64,000 nt of DNA from Amycolatopsis regifaucium (GCF_001613935.1 NZ_LQCI01000023.1:1-64000), one strand, 5' to 3'. Shown: positions 1-9,398, counted from the stretch's first letter. Notes: generated by a model not told the origin, from the sequence alone. A program made the numbers and translations.

Positions 1-39
1 CACCAACACGCCCACCCCACCACCAAGATGAAAAAGGCT

Positions 40-58
40 CAATGAAGGGGCCTTTCAT
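40..58. repeat. Family A palindrome, half copy
   Basis: This 19-base stretch matches the left arm of the dispersed family A palindrome (core TGAAGGGGCCTTTCAT). The second arm is missing; the bases that follow only faintly resemble it. It lies downstream of the epimerase gene on the minus strand. The rest of bases 1-85 shows no gene. Confidence 0.6.
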
Positions 59-85
59 GTCAGTCCGTGAAGGCCGCGTGACGCG

Positions 86-1198
86 TCAGCAGTAGCCCAG
101 TCGCGCCAGCGTGTCGACGATGATCTCCGAGGGGTGGAACTTGTCGACCCAGGACTCACCGCGGCGGTTCTGGTAGGTGTCGAGGAAGTTCTGCAGCTTG
201 TCCCCGCGCATCTCGGTCAGCACGACGGTCTCGCCGAGGTGCTGCGGCGTCTCGGTGCGCTCGCGGTGCACCGCGCACGGCAGGCCGAGGTAGTAGCACT
301 CCGCGGACAGGCCGCCCGAGTCGGTGACGACGTACTCGGCGCGCGCGACCAGCGGCAGGAACTTCAGGTACCGCATCTTCGGCTGGATGATGAAGTTCTT
401 CTCGTCGAAGAGGTTCGCCAGGCCCAGCGAGCGGATCTTCTCGCGCTCGGGCGCGCCTGCCATGTAGAGGATCGGCATCTGCTTGCTCTGCTCGCGCAGG
501 ATCTCCAGCGCCTCGCGGTACTTGTCCGCGCGCGAGACCAGCTCGAAGCGGTGCAGGGTGGCGAGACCGAACTTCTCCGGCAGCCCCTCGATGTCGAGCG
601 GTCCGTTGATGGCCAGCCGCATCGCGTCGATCGCGGTGTTCGCCTCGGTGTCGACGACGACGCCGCGGGCGTTGCGGAGGTTGTCGACCTCACGCGCGCT
701 CGGCGCGAAGTGCATGTCGACGATCTTCGCGGCGATCTTCCGGTTCAGCTCCTCCGGCAGCGGCGACATGATGCTGCCCGACCGCGCGCCCGCCTCGACG
801 TGCCCGACGCGCGACTTGAGGATCCGCTTTCCGATGAGCGAGCCGTACGGCGTGGTGAAGGTGTCGCCGTGCACCAGCACCAGCGGCGGACGGCCGTCCT
901 CGACCAGCGCGGCCTTCAGCTCGGCGCGGCGGCTCCACGCGGTGCGCAGCACCTGCGCGGCCCAGCCCGGCACCTGCGCGGGGGACTCCAGGTTGTGCGC
1001 CTTCTCCTTCGGCACCAGCCAGACGTCGGGCTCCGGGAGGTTCAGGTCGGCGAGAACGTCCGAGACCTCGTCGACGTGCTGCGCGGTGAACCAGATCTTC
1101 GGCCGGACCCCGCGTTCGAGGATGCCGTGGTAGACCGGCGCGATTTTGATCAGTTCCGCCGTGGTGCCGAGAATGAAGGAAATCACCGGAAGGGCCAT
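86..1198 (-). CDS. UDP-N-acetylglucosamine 2-epimerase family protein
   Basis: The 370-residue protein belongs to the WecB/epimerase_2 family, which interconverts UDP-GlcNAc and UDP-ManNAc (or a related sugar pair) in the cytoplasm. Family motifs are visible: HGDT at 110-113, HVEAGAR at 133-139, PEELNR at 148-153, and DSGG at 293-296 followed by RTETPQ at 314-319. Length is normal for the family. It is divergent from a GT2 glycosyltransferase and heads a glycan-assembly cluster, so supplying an activated sugar is the natural inference. The exact substrate cannot be read from the sequence. Confidence 0.88.
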   Translation of the reverse strand: MALPVISFILGTTAELIKIAPVYHGILERGVRPKIWFTAQHVDEVSDVLADLNLPEPDVWLVPKEKAHNLESPAQVPGWAAQVLRTAWSRRAELKAALVEDGRPPLVLVHGDTFTTPYGSLIGKRILKSRVGHVEAGARSGSIMSPLPEELNRKIAAKIVDMHFAPSAREVDNLRNARGVVVDTEANTAIDAMRLAINGPLDIEGLPEKFGLATLHRFELVSRADKYREALEILREQSKQMPILYMAGAPEREKIRSLGLANLFDEKNFIIQPKMRYLKFLPLVARAEYVVTDSGGLSAECYYLGLPCAVHRERTETPQHLGETVVLTEMRGDKLQNFLDTYQNRRGESWVDKFHPSEIIVDTLARLGYC

Positions 1199-1259
1199 TC
1201 TGTCGGGGTCTGCGGTGCCCGAAGGATACTGGTGGCCCGCGCAAGGTAGCCTCGCCGGG

Positions 1260-2276
1260 GTGAGTGCGAATTCGCTCCTCCCGGCCCTGTCCGTGGTGAT
1301 CCCGGTCTACAACGAGCAGAACTGGATCGACCGCAGTGTGGGCGCGCTGATCGCGTCGGCACAGGCGGCGAACTGGCCGGTCGAGGTCGTCGTGGTCGAC
1401 GACGGCAGCACCGACGGCACCGGCGACAAGCTCGCCGAGCTGCAGGAACTGTACGGCATCACGGTCCTCACCCAGCCGAACAGCGGCCGGTTCGAGGCGC
1501 GCCGGGCGGGGATCGCGAAGGCGTCCGGACAGCAGATCCTGCTGCTCGACAGCCGCGTGATCGTGGACCCGGGCTCGCTCACCTTCCTCCGCGACCAGCT
1601 CGTGGACCACCCCGAACGCACGGTGTGGAACGGTCACGTCAACGTCGCGTCCGAACACAATCCGTATGCGGGATTCATGGCGGGTCTGGTCAAGATCCCG
1701 TGGCGCCGTTATTGCGCGAACCCGCGCTTGATGTCCTTCGGTATCGAAGAGTTCGACGTCTTCCCGAAAGGCACCGGATTCTTTTCCGCGCCCAAGGACG
1801 TTCTCGAGGATTCGTCAAACGCGTTCGAGTCGCTCTTCGAAGACGTCCGTTTCGCGAGTGACGACACGGGTGTTCTGCGCTGGATCGCCGAACGGCACCG
1901 CATCTTCCTCTCCCCTGAGTTCTCCGCTACCTACCACGGCCGCGATTCGTTCAAGAAGTTCATCGGGCAGTCGTATTTCCGCGGTACCACGTTCGTCGAT
2001 TCCTATCTCGCGTCGCCCGGCCCGGCACGCAACGGCCTGTTCGCCGCGATGGCAGTCGGTGTGCTCGGACTCGGAGTCGCCGCGAAGCGCCCGAAGACCG
2101 CCGTCGCGCTGGCCGCCGCCGGATCGACGGCCGCCGGGTTCGCGGTGACGAAGTTCGGCGCGACCAAGGCCGAGGCCAAGGCCGTCGCCCAGCTCGCGCC
2201 GGTGTTCGCCGCCGGTTTCGGCGCCGGAGCGCTCCGCGGCCTCTTCATGGCACTGCGGGCCAAGTCGCGTCGATGA
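1260..2276 (+). CDS. GT2 family glycosyltransferase
   Basis: A GT-A fold glycosyltransferase: VVIPVYNE at 12-19, DDGSTDG at 47-53 and a DSR variant of the DXD motif near 97-99. The reading frame opens further upstream at 1146, but the GTG at 1260 gives a family-like N-terminus and avoids overlap with the divergent epimerase; I see no strong ribosome site. The last 80 or so residues are Ala/Gly-rich and hydrophobic, suggesting membrane association. Its stop overlaps the next start (ATGA), so it is translationally coupled to the flippase-like gene. Acceptor and donor sugars are unknown. Confidence 0.85.
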   Translation: MSANSLLPALSVVIPVYNEQNWIDRSVGALIASAQAANWPVEVVVVDDGSTDGTGDKLAELQELYGITVLTQPNSGRFEARRAGIAKASGQQILLLDSRVIVDPGSLTFLRDQLVDHPERTVWNGHVNVASEHNPYAGFMAGLVKIPWRRYCANPRLMSFGIEEFDVFPKGTGFFSAPKDVLEDSSNAFESLFEDVRFASDDTGVLRWIAERHRIFLSPEFSATYHGRDSFKKFIGQSYFRGTTFVDSYLASPGPARNGLFAAMAVGVLGLGVAAKRPKTAVALAAAGSTAAGFAVTKFGATKAEAKAVAQLAPVFAAGFGAGALRGLFMALRAKSRR

Positions 2277-3571
2277 GCAACGCGGTGAGCAGTGAAGAAC
2301 TGGCCAAGGACACCGGGAAGTCCGCCGGCCGCATCGGCGTCTACCTGCTGATCGCCATCGCGCTCGGCTACGCGCTCACCGTGGTCTGGGGACGCGTCCT
2401 TCCTCCTGAGGACAACGCGGTCCTGCTCTCCTTCTGGGGCATGTTGATGGGGCTGGGCGCCGCCCTGTCCCCGCTCGAACAGGAGATCTCGCGCCAATCC
2501 GCGCACGCCGCGCTCGAAGGTCGCAAGGCCGGGCGCCCCGCGGTGATCGCCTTCGTCACCAGCGCGATCGCCGTGGCGGTCGTCGGGCTGGTCACGTTGC
2601 TCCCGCCGATCACCGGCAAGGTCTACGGCGGCCAGTTCGCGCTCGCGGTGATCGTGCTCGCCGGCGGCCTTTCGTTCGCCTTCCAGTTCGCCGCGCGCGG
2701 CCTGCTCATCGGCCAGAACCACGTCCGGTCCTACTCGTGGCTGATCCTCGTCGAGGCGGCCGTGCGGATCCTCGTGGTCGCCGCGCTGGTGGTCGCCGGG
2801 CTCACCCAGCTGTACTGGTTCGCCATCGCCGCCGCGACCGGCTCGTTCGCCTGGCTGCTGTTCGCCCGCGGCGCCGCCAAGCTGGTCGACCCCAAGCTGG
2901 ACGCCGACGAGCCCGCGAAGCCGATCGTCACGAACATGCTGATGCTCCTCGCGGGCGCCGGGCTCACCGCGAGCGTCATCACCGGCTACCCGGCGCTGGT
3001 CAGCCTGCTCGCGCCCGGCGGCGACAAGGACAAGCTCGGCGTGCTCTTCCTCGCCCTGTTCGTGGCGAGGACGCCGCTGACCCTGATGGCGCCGGTCCAG
3101 GCGCTCGCGGTCCCGACCGTGGTGCGGCTGTCCAGCACCGAAGAGGGCAAGCACCGGCTCCGCAGGCTGCTCGCGCTCGGTTCGGCGGGCGCGCTGGCGC
3201 TCGCGGCCCTTGGCGCGCTGATCGGTTACCTGATCGGCCCGTGGGTGGTCCGCCTGGTCTACGGCGCCAAGAACGACCCCGAGGCCTGGTGGATGGCCGG
3301 GCTGGTCTGGTCGTCGGTGCTGCTGGCCGCGATGCAGCTGCTCGCCGCCGTCCTGGTCGCGCGGGCCAAGGCCACGAAGGTGCTGATCACCTGGGCCGCC
3401 GTCGTCGTCGCGACCGCACTGGTCCTGCTGTTCTTCCCCGGCGACACCGTCGTGCGCGCCGTCGTCGGTCTCGCCGCGGGGCCGACGGTCGGGTTGCTGG
3501 TCGTCATGGCGTTCGTGGTGCGGGGCACCCCGGAGACGGGCAACGCACGGCCGTCCGAAACGTCTCGATAG
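2273..3571 (+). CDS. Polytopic membrane protein, polysaccharide flippase-like
   Basis: The 432-residue protein is almost entirely hydrophobic, with about twelve predicted membrane segments and no soluble domain. Layout and context (between a GT2 enzyme and a large membrane glycosyltransferase-like protein) fit the MOP/Wzx polysaccharide-exporter superfamily, which flips lipid-linked glycans across the membrane. This is inferred from topology and neighbours, since the family lacks a sharp motif. The start overlaps the upstream stop by four bases, implying an operon. Confidence 0.65.
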   Translation: MSNAVSSEELAKDTGKSAGRIGVYLLIAIALGYALTVVWGRVLPPEDNAVLLSFWGMLMGLGAALSPLEQEISRQSAHAALEGRKAGRPAVIAFVTSAIAVAVVGLVTLLPPITGKVYGGQFALAVIVLAGGLSFAFQFAARGLLIGQNHVRSYSWLILVEAAVRILVVAALVVAGLTQLYWFAIAAATGSFAWLLFARGAAKLVDPKLDADEPAKPIVTNMLMLLAGAGLTASVITGYPALVSLLAPGGDKDKLGVLFLALFVARTPLTLMAPVQALAVPTVVRLSSTEEGKHRLRRLLALGSAGALALAALGALIGYLIGPWVVRLVYGAKNDPEAWWMAGLVWSSVLLAAMQLLAAVLVARAKATKVLITWAAVVVATALVLLFFPGDTVVRAVVGLAAGPTVGLLVVMAFVVRGTPETGNARPSETSR

Positions 3572-3644
3572 TGTGGCCGCGCCATCACGCGCCGCGAAAC
3601 GCGATGGCGTTCATACGCCGAAATAGGGTTGGACAGCGAATTCG

Positions 3645-5615
3645 ATGAACGTTCTTTTGGTGGTACTGGCGTTCTGGCTGCCGGGGCTCGTCTTCGGCGC
3701 CGCGATCAGGCTGCGCGGCTGGACCCTCGCCGCGGCGGCCCCGCTGCTGACCTTCGGCCTCGTCGCGATCGCCATCCCGATCCTCGGCCGCTTCGGTATC
3801 CGCTGGTCGATGCTCAACGTCGGGCTGTGGGTACTGGCGCTGTCCGTCGTCGGTTTCGGACTGTCGTTCCTCGTACTCCGGTTCACCGCGAAACGGCACC
3901 CCGACTGGGCTGAAGACGACGAGGCCCCGAAGAGTTCTTCACGTGACCACCTGCTGATCGGCGCGGGTGTGCTGGTCGGCGTCGGCGTCGGCGCGGTGAC
4001 CTTCCTGCGCGGTTCGCATTCGCTGGACAACGTCCAGCAGGACTGGGACGCCCCCTTCCACGGCAACCTGGTGCGCTGGATCGCCGAGCACGGCGACGCG
4101 CGGCCGTCCACGGTCGGCGCCATCGCGAACCTGCCGAATCAGACCGACTACTTCTACCCGGACACCTACCACGCACTGCTCGCCCTGGTCTTCGGCAAGG
4201 GCGGCCTGACGATGATGCCGACGCTGAACCTGGCGGCGCTCATGGTCGTGCTGACCATCCCGCTCGGCGTCGCCGCGATGTGCCGCGCCTGGCGGATGCC
4301 GGTGCTCGGGGTCGCCGCCGCGGCGGCCGTGTCCACCTGGTTCACCGCGTTCCCGTACGACTCGCTGTGGCGCGGTCCGCTGTGGCCGTACGTCGCCGGT
4401 GTGGCCCTCGTCCCCGCCATGCTCGCGCTCGCCCACCTGCTGCTCAAGCCGCGCGGGATCGCCGGGCCGGTCGCGATCGGTGTCGGCGTCGCCGGGCTGG
4501 CGGGTCTGCACACCAGCCTGATCTTCGTCATCATGGTCTACTTCCTGCTGATCCTGCTCGCGGTGCTGTTCCGCCTCGAGAAGATCGGCTGGCGCCGCAG
4601 CGCGGCCTCCTTGGTGGCCACGATCGTGGCGGCCGTCGTGCTGGGTGTGCCGCAGGTCCTTCCGGCGCTCTACAACGCGGGCGGTGTGACCAGCGCGTAT
4701 TGGGCGTCGGAGGCCACCGTCTCCGGCGCGTTCGGGCAGACGATCACCTTCTCCCCGATGGCGTCCTTCCCGCAGTGGTGGATCGGCGTACCGGCGATCA
4801 TCGGCGTGTTCTTTCTGGTCCGGCACCGGCGGATGCTCTGGATGGTCGGGGCGTACGTCGTGCTCGGTGGCCTGTTCGCCGCGACGATCTCGATGGAGAC
4901 CCCGCTCATCCACACCCTGACCGGGGTGTTCTACAACGACCACTGGCGGATCGGCGCGCTCGTGCCGCTCGCGGGCGCGGTCGCGTTCGGCGAGTTCGTG
5001 CACACCGCCTCCGGCAAGTTCGCCGAGAAGCTCGGCGAGCGCAAGCCGGACCTGAACCCGTTCACCGCCGCGATCGTCGGCGCGGTGCTGATCGGTCTCG
5101 TGGTCACGGCGCTGAGCAAGGGCGGCTACATCGGCCGGAACTCCTCGACGCTCGCGATGAAGTACGGCGACGGTCCCGCGGTCAGCAAAGCCGAGGAAGC
5201 CGCCTACACCTGGCTCGGCCAGCACGTCGTTCCCGGCGAACGGGTCATGAACGACAAGGCCGACGGCTCGGTGTGGATGTACGCCCTTTCCGGGGTTCAG
5301 CCGGTCGAGTGGACCAACTACGGCGCCGAGTTCACCACCAAGGCGGGCTGGCTCAGCGTGTTCCTGAACGACATCAACCGGGAGCCCCGGGTCCGGCAGG
5401 CGCTCGACGAACTCAAAGTGCGCTACGTGATCGTCGGCAAGGGCAAGGTGGCGCCCGCATCGAAGCCGGCGGTGGGACTCCAGCGCCTCGACATCACTCC
5501 GGGTTTCAAGCGCGTCTTCCACAACTCCGACGCGTCGATCTACGAAATCGAAGGTCAGCAAGGTGTGGTCGCCGCCGGCGCCGCCACCGGGTCCGACACC
5601 GCTCACGGCCAGTAA
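3645..5615 (+). CDS. DUF6541-type large membrane protein (possible GT-C enzyme)
   Basis: A 656-residue protein with roughly 12-14 hydrophobic helices and a soluble C-terminal tail from about residue 500. It resembles the actinobacterial DUF6541 family as I remember it. The fold plan (many membrane helices then an extracytoplasmic domain) is like GT-C glycosyltransferases that use polyprenyl-phosphate sugars. A DPM1-like enzyme follows 17 bases downstream, which would make exactly such donors. No biochemical activity can be assigned from sequence alone. Confidence 0.75.
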   Translation: MNVLLVVLAFWLPGLVFGAAIRLRGWTLAAAAPLLTFGLVAIAIPILGRFGIRWSMLNVGLWVLALSVVGFGLSFLVLRFTAKRHPDWAEDDEAPKSSSRDHLLIGAGVLVGVGVGAVTFLRGSHSLDNVQQDWDAPFHGNLVRWIAEHGDARPSTVGAIANLPNQTDYFYPDTYHALLALVFGKGGLTMMPTLNLAALMVVLTIPLGVAAMCRAWRMPVLGVAAAAAVSTWFTAFPYDSLWRGPLWPYVAGVALVPAMLALAHLLLKPRGIAGPVAIGVGVAGLAGLHTSLIFVIMVYFLLILLAVLFRLEKIGWRRSAASLVATIVAAVVLGVPQVLPALYNAGGVTSAYWASEATVSGAFGQTITFSPMASFPQWWIGVPAIIGVFFLVRHRRMLWMVGAYVVLGGLFAATISMETPLIHTLTGVFYNDHWRIGALVPLAGAVAFGEFVHTASGKFAEKLGERKPDLNPFTAAIVGAVLIGLVVTALSKGGYIGRNSSTLAMKYGDGPAVSKAEEAAYTWLGQHVVPGERVMNDKADGSVWMYALSGVQPVEWTNYGAEFTTKAGWLSVFLNDINREPRVRQALDELKVRYVIVGKGKVAPASKPAVGLQRLDITPGFKRVFHNSDASIYEIEGQQGVVAAGAATGSDTAHGQ

Positions 5616-5632
5616 GAAGATAGAGTGATCCA

Positions 5633-6376
5633 GTGTCCAGTACGTCCGTGACCAGTCGTCGCGTACTCATCGTGATGCCTGCCTTGAACGAGCAGGCCAG
5701 CGTCGGCGCGGTCATTTCCCAGGTCAAGCAGTCCTTGCCGGGCATGGACGTGCTGGTGGTCGATGACGGTTCCTCCGACGACACCGCCAAGCTCGCCCGT
5801 GCCGCGGGCGCGGAGGTGGCCCGGTTGTCGGTCAACCTCGGCGTCGGCGGGGCCATGCGCACCGGCTTCCGGTACGCGGCCGCCCGCGGCTACGACGTCG
5901 TCGTCCAGGTGGACGCGGACGGCCAGCACGACCCGGAAGAGGTCGGCGCCCTGCTCGACGCGCTCGACGACGCCGACATCGCGATCGGATCGCGGTTCGC
6001 GGGCAAGGGTTCGTACAAGGCGAGCGGCCCGCGGAAATACGCGATGGTCGTGCTCTCGCTCGTTTTCTCCCGGCTCGGGAAGACCAAGCTCACCGACGTG
6101 ACCTCCGGGTTCAAGGCGATGGGTCCGCGCGCGATCAAACTGTTCGCCGCGTACTACCCGGCCGAATACCTCGGCGACACGGTCGAATCGCTGGTGATGG
6201 CGATCCGGGCCGAACTGAAGATCAAGGAAATCCCGGTGATCATGCGCGAACGGGCGGCCGGAACGCCGAGCCATTCGCCGGTGAAATCGGCCGTCTACCT
6301 CGGCCGAGCCGGACTCGCCCTGCTGCTGGCGCTGGTGCGCCGCCGTCCCGCCGTCGACTCGTCGGATTCGGCGTAA
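5633..6376 (+). CDS. DPM1-like GT2 glycosyltransferase (polyprenyl-phosphate sugar synthase type)
   Basis: The 247-residue protein has the compact fold of dolichyl/polyprenyl-phosphate glycosyltransferases: VMPALNE near 14-20, DDGSSDD at 45-51, and DADGQHDPE at 94-102 as the metal-binding DXD region. Membrane helices are absent, as in the soluble DPM1 class. It probably transfers a sugar from a nucleotide donor to a lipid phosphate on the cytoplasmic face, feeding the adjacent DUF6541 protein. A GTG start is used 17 bases after the previous stop, so the genes are likely co-transcribed. Confidence 0.82.
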   Translation: MSSTSVTSRRVLIVMPALNEQASVGAVISQVKQSLPGMDVLVVDDGSSDDTAKLARAAGAEVARLSVNLGVGGAMRTGFRYAAARGYDVVVQVDADGQHDPEEVGALLDALDDADIAIGSRFAGKGSYKASGPRKYAMVVLSLVFSRLGKTKLTDVTSGFKAMGPRAIKLFAAYYPAEYLGDTVESLVMAIRAELKIKEIPVIMRERAAGTPSHSPVKSAVYLGRAGLALLLALVRRRPAVDSSDSA

Positions 6377-6388
6377 AAGGAGCTGATT

Positions 6389-6826
6389 ATGGCTGGCTGG
6401 CGCATTCTCAGCATCGTCGTCGCCTGTCTCGTGCTGTTCGTCGTCCTCGAGATGATGCGACGGCGGAAATTGCGTGAGAAGTACGCGGGTGTGTGGCTCG
6501 TCCTCGCCATCGGTGTGGTGGTCCTCGCTCTCGTTCCGCAGGCCGCCGACTTCCTGGCTCGCGTAACCGGCGTCCAGACGCCGTCGAACTTCGTATTCCT
6601 GTTGGCAGGCGTGGTTCTGGCGCTGGTCGCGTTGCATCTGTCGACCGAGGTCGGGCATCTCGAAGAAGAGGTCCGGACCTCTGTCGAGGAGATCGCGCTG
6701 CTCCGCTGCGAACTCGCCGACGCGCAGCGCGAACTGGAAGAACGCGTCGCCGCACTGGAAGCCAGGACGGCCACGCCCGACACCGTCAAAGGGCTCCCCG
6801 AAGTGAGCCCCGCACGCGCACGCTGA
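6389..6826 (+). CDS. DUF2304 domain protein
   Basis: The 145-residue protein has three membrane segments (about 5-22, 35-52, 68-88) followed by a charged, probably coiled-coil tail. This is the usual layout of DUF2304 proteins, which are repeatedly found immediately after DPM1-like glycosyltransferases. It is 12 bases downstream of one here, preceded by an AAGGAG ribosome site. The role is unknown; a membrane scaffold or partner for the glycosyltransferase is a guess from context. Confidence 0.8.
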   Translation: MAGWRILSIVVACLVLFVVLEMMRRRKLREKYAGVWLVLAIGVVVLALVPQAADFLARVTGVQTPSNFVFLLAGVVLALVALHLSTEVGHLEEEVRTSVEEIALLRCELADAQRELEERVAALEARTATPDTVKGLPEVSPARAR

Positions 6827-6870
6827 TCGACGCCCTTCTGGCGGCTCCGCCGAGGCTGGGCGCCGTCCGC

Positions 6871-7371
6871 GTGCTCGCCGTCGACGGGCCTTCCGGCTCC
6901 GGGAAGTCCACGCTGGCAGGGAAGATCGTCGCGGAGCTCGCCGGCCGCGGGATCCGGACCGCGCTGGTCAGCACGGACGAATTCGCCACCTGGGACGAAC
7001 CCGTTTCGTGGTGGCCACGGCTGGAAACCGGCGTTCTGGAGCCTTTGCGCGCGGGCAGGCCGGGCGGTTACCGGCGGGTGGCCTGGTCCCGTGGTGTCCC
7101 TCAGCCGGGTGAAGAAGTCGAGATCGAGGTCCCCGAGGTTCTGGTGCTGGAGGGCGTTTCCAGTGGCAGGGCACGGATCCGGCCGTCGTTGTCCCTGCTG
7201 GTCTGGCTGGACGGCGGAACCGAGACCGAACGCCTGGACCGCGGTGTCGGCCGCGATGGCCCGGAATCCCGGGAGCCCCTGCGCCGCTGGCAGCTGTTCG
7301 AACGAGGCTGGTTCTCCGTGGACGGGACCAGGGCGGCGGCGGATCGCGTGGTCACCACTCGTGAGTGGTAA
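6871..7371 (+). CDS. Small P-loop kinase, uridine kinase-like
   Basis: A Walker A motif GPSGSGKST lies at the N-terminus and an acidic strand-end STDEF follows, as in uridine kinase/phosphoribulokinase-like P-loop enzymes that phosphorylate small molecules. The GTG at 6871 is the only conventional start near the motif, but family-like sequence (LIDALLAAPP) reaches back to about 6823, where only a CTG is available, so the true start is uncertain. The gene follows the glycan cluster, but its substrate is not evident. Confidence 0.65.
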   Translation: MLAVDGPSGSGKSTLAGKIVAELAGRGIRTALVSTDEFATWDEPVSWWPRLETGVLEPLRAGRPGGYRRVAWSRGVPQPGEEVEIEVPEVLVLEGVSSGRARIRPSLSLLVWLDGGTETERLDRGVGRDGPESREPLRRWQLFERGWFSVDGTRAAADRVVTTREW

Positions 7372-7673
7372 AGAGGGTTTTCGCCGATGTCCTGTTTTGT
7401 CAGTGACCCGAAGAGCGTAGTGGTGGACACCCATTTGTGTTAGTGACCCGGCACTCTGCGCGTTAGTGGCCGAGAATTGATTACGCTCCGTCTGGAATTG
7501 CGGACACTTTGCGGTCGTATTGGCCTTCGCGTAGCGCGATCGTAACCTCACGTGCTTAAGTGCGGGCCGAGTTCCCGCTAGTGTCGGCGAGCACACCGAT
7601 CGTCCGCGGAGTTCGAGTTTCCGACCGACCGGACGGTGACTAAAACACCGAAAATCTCCTCAAGGGGTGCCAG
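7372..7673. promoter_or_regulatory. Intergenic control region of the peptide transporter, with direct repeats
   Basis: This 302-base gap holds no gene. Two direct repeats of TGT(C/T)AGTGACCCG lie at 7398-7410 and 7438-7450, and a degenerate third (CGTTAGTGGCCG) at 7461-7472. The region presumably carries the promoter of the downstream substrate-binding protein gene. A ribosome site AAGGGG lies about nine bases before the ATG at 7674. The regulator is unknown. Confidence 0.45.
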
Positions 7674-9347
7674 ATGCAGCAACTGCGGGCGACCAGAGCG
7701 CGCCGTGTGGCCCTGATCGGGCTTGCCGGCGCACTCGCGGTCTCCATTTCCGCTTGTGCCGAGTCGAAGCGTGAAGAGGGCGCAGGAGGTGGCTCGGGAG
7801 GCACCATGGTCTTCGGCGCCGCCGGTAACCCGAAGACCTTCGACCCGCTGTTCAACGACGACGGTGAGACCTTCCGCATCATCCGCCAGATGTTCGACAC
7901 CCTGATCATGAACAAGCCGGGGACCGCGGACCTCGAGCCCGGCCTGGCGGAGAAGTGGGAAGGCAGCAACGAAGGCAAGACGTGGACCTTCACCCTGAAG
8001 AAGGGCGTCAAGTTCCACGACGGCACCCCGTTCAACGCCGAAGCGGTCTGCTTCAACTTCAACCGCATGTTCAACATGAAGGGCGCCGCCGCCCAGAGCC
8101 AGATGATCTACTACGGCGACGTCTTCGAAGGCTTCGCCAAGAACGAGGGTGACGCCTCCGGCGCCCCGGTGTTCAAGGACTGCCAGGCCAAGGACGAGTC
8201 GACCGCCGTCCTGAACCTGAACAAGGCCAAGGGCGCCTTCCCGGCGGCCTTCACGCTGCCGTCGTTCTCGATCCAGAGCCCGGACGCGCTGAAGAAGTAC
8301 AACGCCGACGCCGTCACCCAGAGCGGTGACTCGTTCTCCTACCCGGAGTACGCGCTGAAGCACCCGACCGGTACCGGCCCGTTCAAGTTCGAGAGCTGGG
8401 ACCAGGCCAAGGGTGAGATCACGCTCTCCAAGGCCACCGACGCGCCGACCCAGACGGCCAAGCTCGACAAGCTGGTCTTCAAGGTCATCCCGGACGAGAA
8501 CGCCCGCAAGCAGGCGCTCAAGGCCGGTGACATCCAGGGCTACGACTACCCGTCGCCCGCGGACTACGGTCTGCTGCGCAACGACGGCGAGCAGGTGCTC
8601 ATCCGCCCGTCGTTCAACATCCTCTACCTGGGCATCAACCAGAAGAACAACCCGAAGCTGAAGGACCTCAAGGTCCGCCAGGCGCTGGCCTACGGCCTCA
8701 ACCGTGAGCAGTTCGTGAAGTCGAAGCTCCCCGAGGGCGCCGAGACCGCGACCCAGTTCGTGCCGAAGGCGATCGACGGCTACAACGAGAACGTCACCAA
8801 GTACGACTACAACCTCCAGAAGGCGAAGGATCTCCTGAAGGAGGCCGGCGCCGAGGGCATGACGCTGAAGTTCTACTACCCGACCGAGGTCACCCGGCCG
8901 TACATGCCGAACCCGGCCGACATCTTCACGTCGCTGTCCGAGGACATGAAGGCCATGGGCATCAAGGTCGAGCCGATCGCGAAGCCGTGGAACGGTGGCT
9001 ACAAGGACGACGTCCAGAAGGCGGGTAAGCAGGACGTGCACCTGCTCGGCTGGACCGGTGACTACAACGACGCCGGCAACTTCGTCGGTACCTTCTTCGG
9101 TCGCGAGAAGCCGGAGTTCGGCTTCAACAACCCGGAGCTGTTCTCGGCCATCGCGGCCGCGGACGCCGCACCCGCCGGTGAGACGCACACCAAGGCGTAC
9201 CAGGACGTGAACCAGAAGATCATGGAATACCTGCCCGCCATCCCGATCTCCTACGGCCCCCCGGCGATCGTCGTCGGCCCGAAGGTGAAGGGCCTGGTGG
9301 CCAGCCCGCTGACCGACGAGCGTTTCTACACCGTCACGGTCAACTGA
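7674..9347 (+). CDS. Peptide-type ABC transporter substrate-binding lipoprotein
   Basis: A 557-residue family 5 solute-binding protein (DppA/OppA type). The N-terminus is a lipoprotein signal: a basic start, a hydrophobic stretch, and lipobox SISAC with the lipidated Cys at 28, followed by a Gly/Ser-rich linker. The protein would sit on the outer face of the membrane and deliver short peptides or similar ligands to the permeases encoded next. Codon use is strongly biased to G/C-ending codons, consistent with high expression. Ligand specificity is not readable. Confidence 0.92.
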   Translation: MQQLRATRARRVALIGLAGALAVSISACAESKREEGAGGGSGGTMVFGAAGNPKTFDPLFNDDGETFRIIRQMFDTLIMNKPGTADLEPGLAEKWEGSNEGKTWTFTLKKGVKFHDGTPFNAEAVCFNFNRMFNMKGAAAQSQMIYYGDVFEGFAKNEGDASGAPVFKDCQAKDESTAVLNLNKAKGAFPAAFTLPSFSIQSPDALKKYNADAVTQSGDSFSYPEYALKHPTGTGPFKFESWDQAKGEITLSKATDAPTQTAKLDKLVFKVIPDENARKQALKAGDIQGYDYPSPADYGLLRNDGEQVLIRPSFNILYLGINQKNNPKLKDLKVRQALAYGLNREQFVKSKLPEGAETATQFVPKAIDGYNENVTKYDYNLQKAKDLLKEAGAEGMTLKFYYPTEVTRPYMPNPADIFTSLSEDMKAMGIKVEPIAKPWNGGYKDDVQKAGKQDVHLLGWTGDYNDAGNFVGTFFGREKPEFGFNNPELFSAIAAADAAPAGETHTKAYQDVNQKIMEYLPAIPISYGPPAIVVGPKVKGLVASPLTDERFYTVTVN

Positions 9348-9366
9348 TCCACCACCACTGAGGCAC

Positions 9367-9398
9367 CAGGGGGTGGGCGCTACCGCGCCCGCCCCCTG
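9367..9398 (+). terminator. Strong intra-operon hairpin after the binding-protein gene
   Basis: A 14-bp stem (CAGGGGGTGGGCGC at 9367-9380, its partner at 9385-9398, one G-U pair) with a 4-base loop follows the stop codon by 19 bases. It has no U-tract. Such hairpins often stabilise the upstream message or partly terminate, giving more binding protein than permease. Confidence 0.6.

Noticed and set aside
134..1249. A 371-codon open frame opposite the epimerase gene, and similar long antisense frames over leuA, lysC, the clamp and the S9 peptidase
   Set aside because: Long antisense frames are expected from GC-rich third positions. Their translations are low-complexity and rich in Arg/Asp/His, with no family resemblance.
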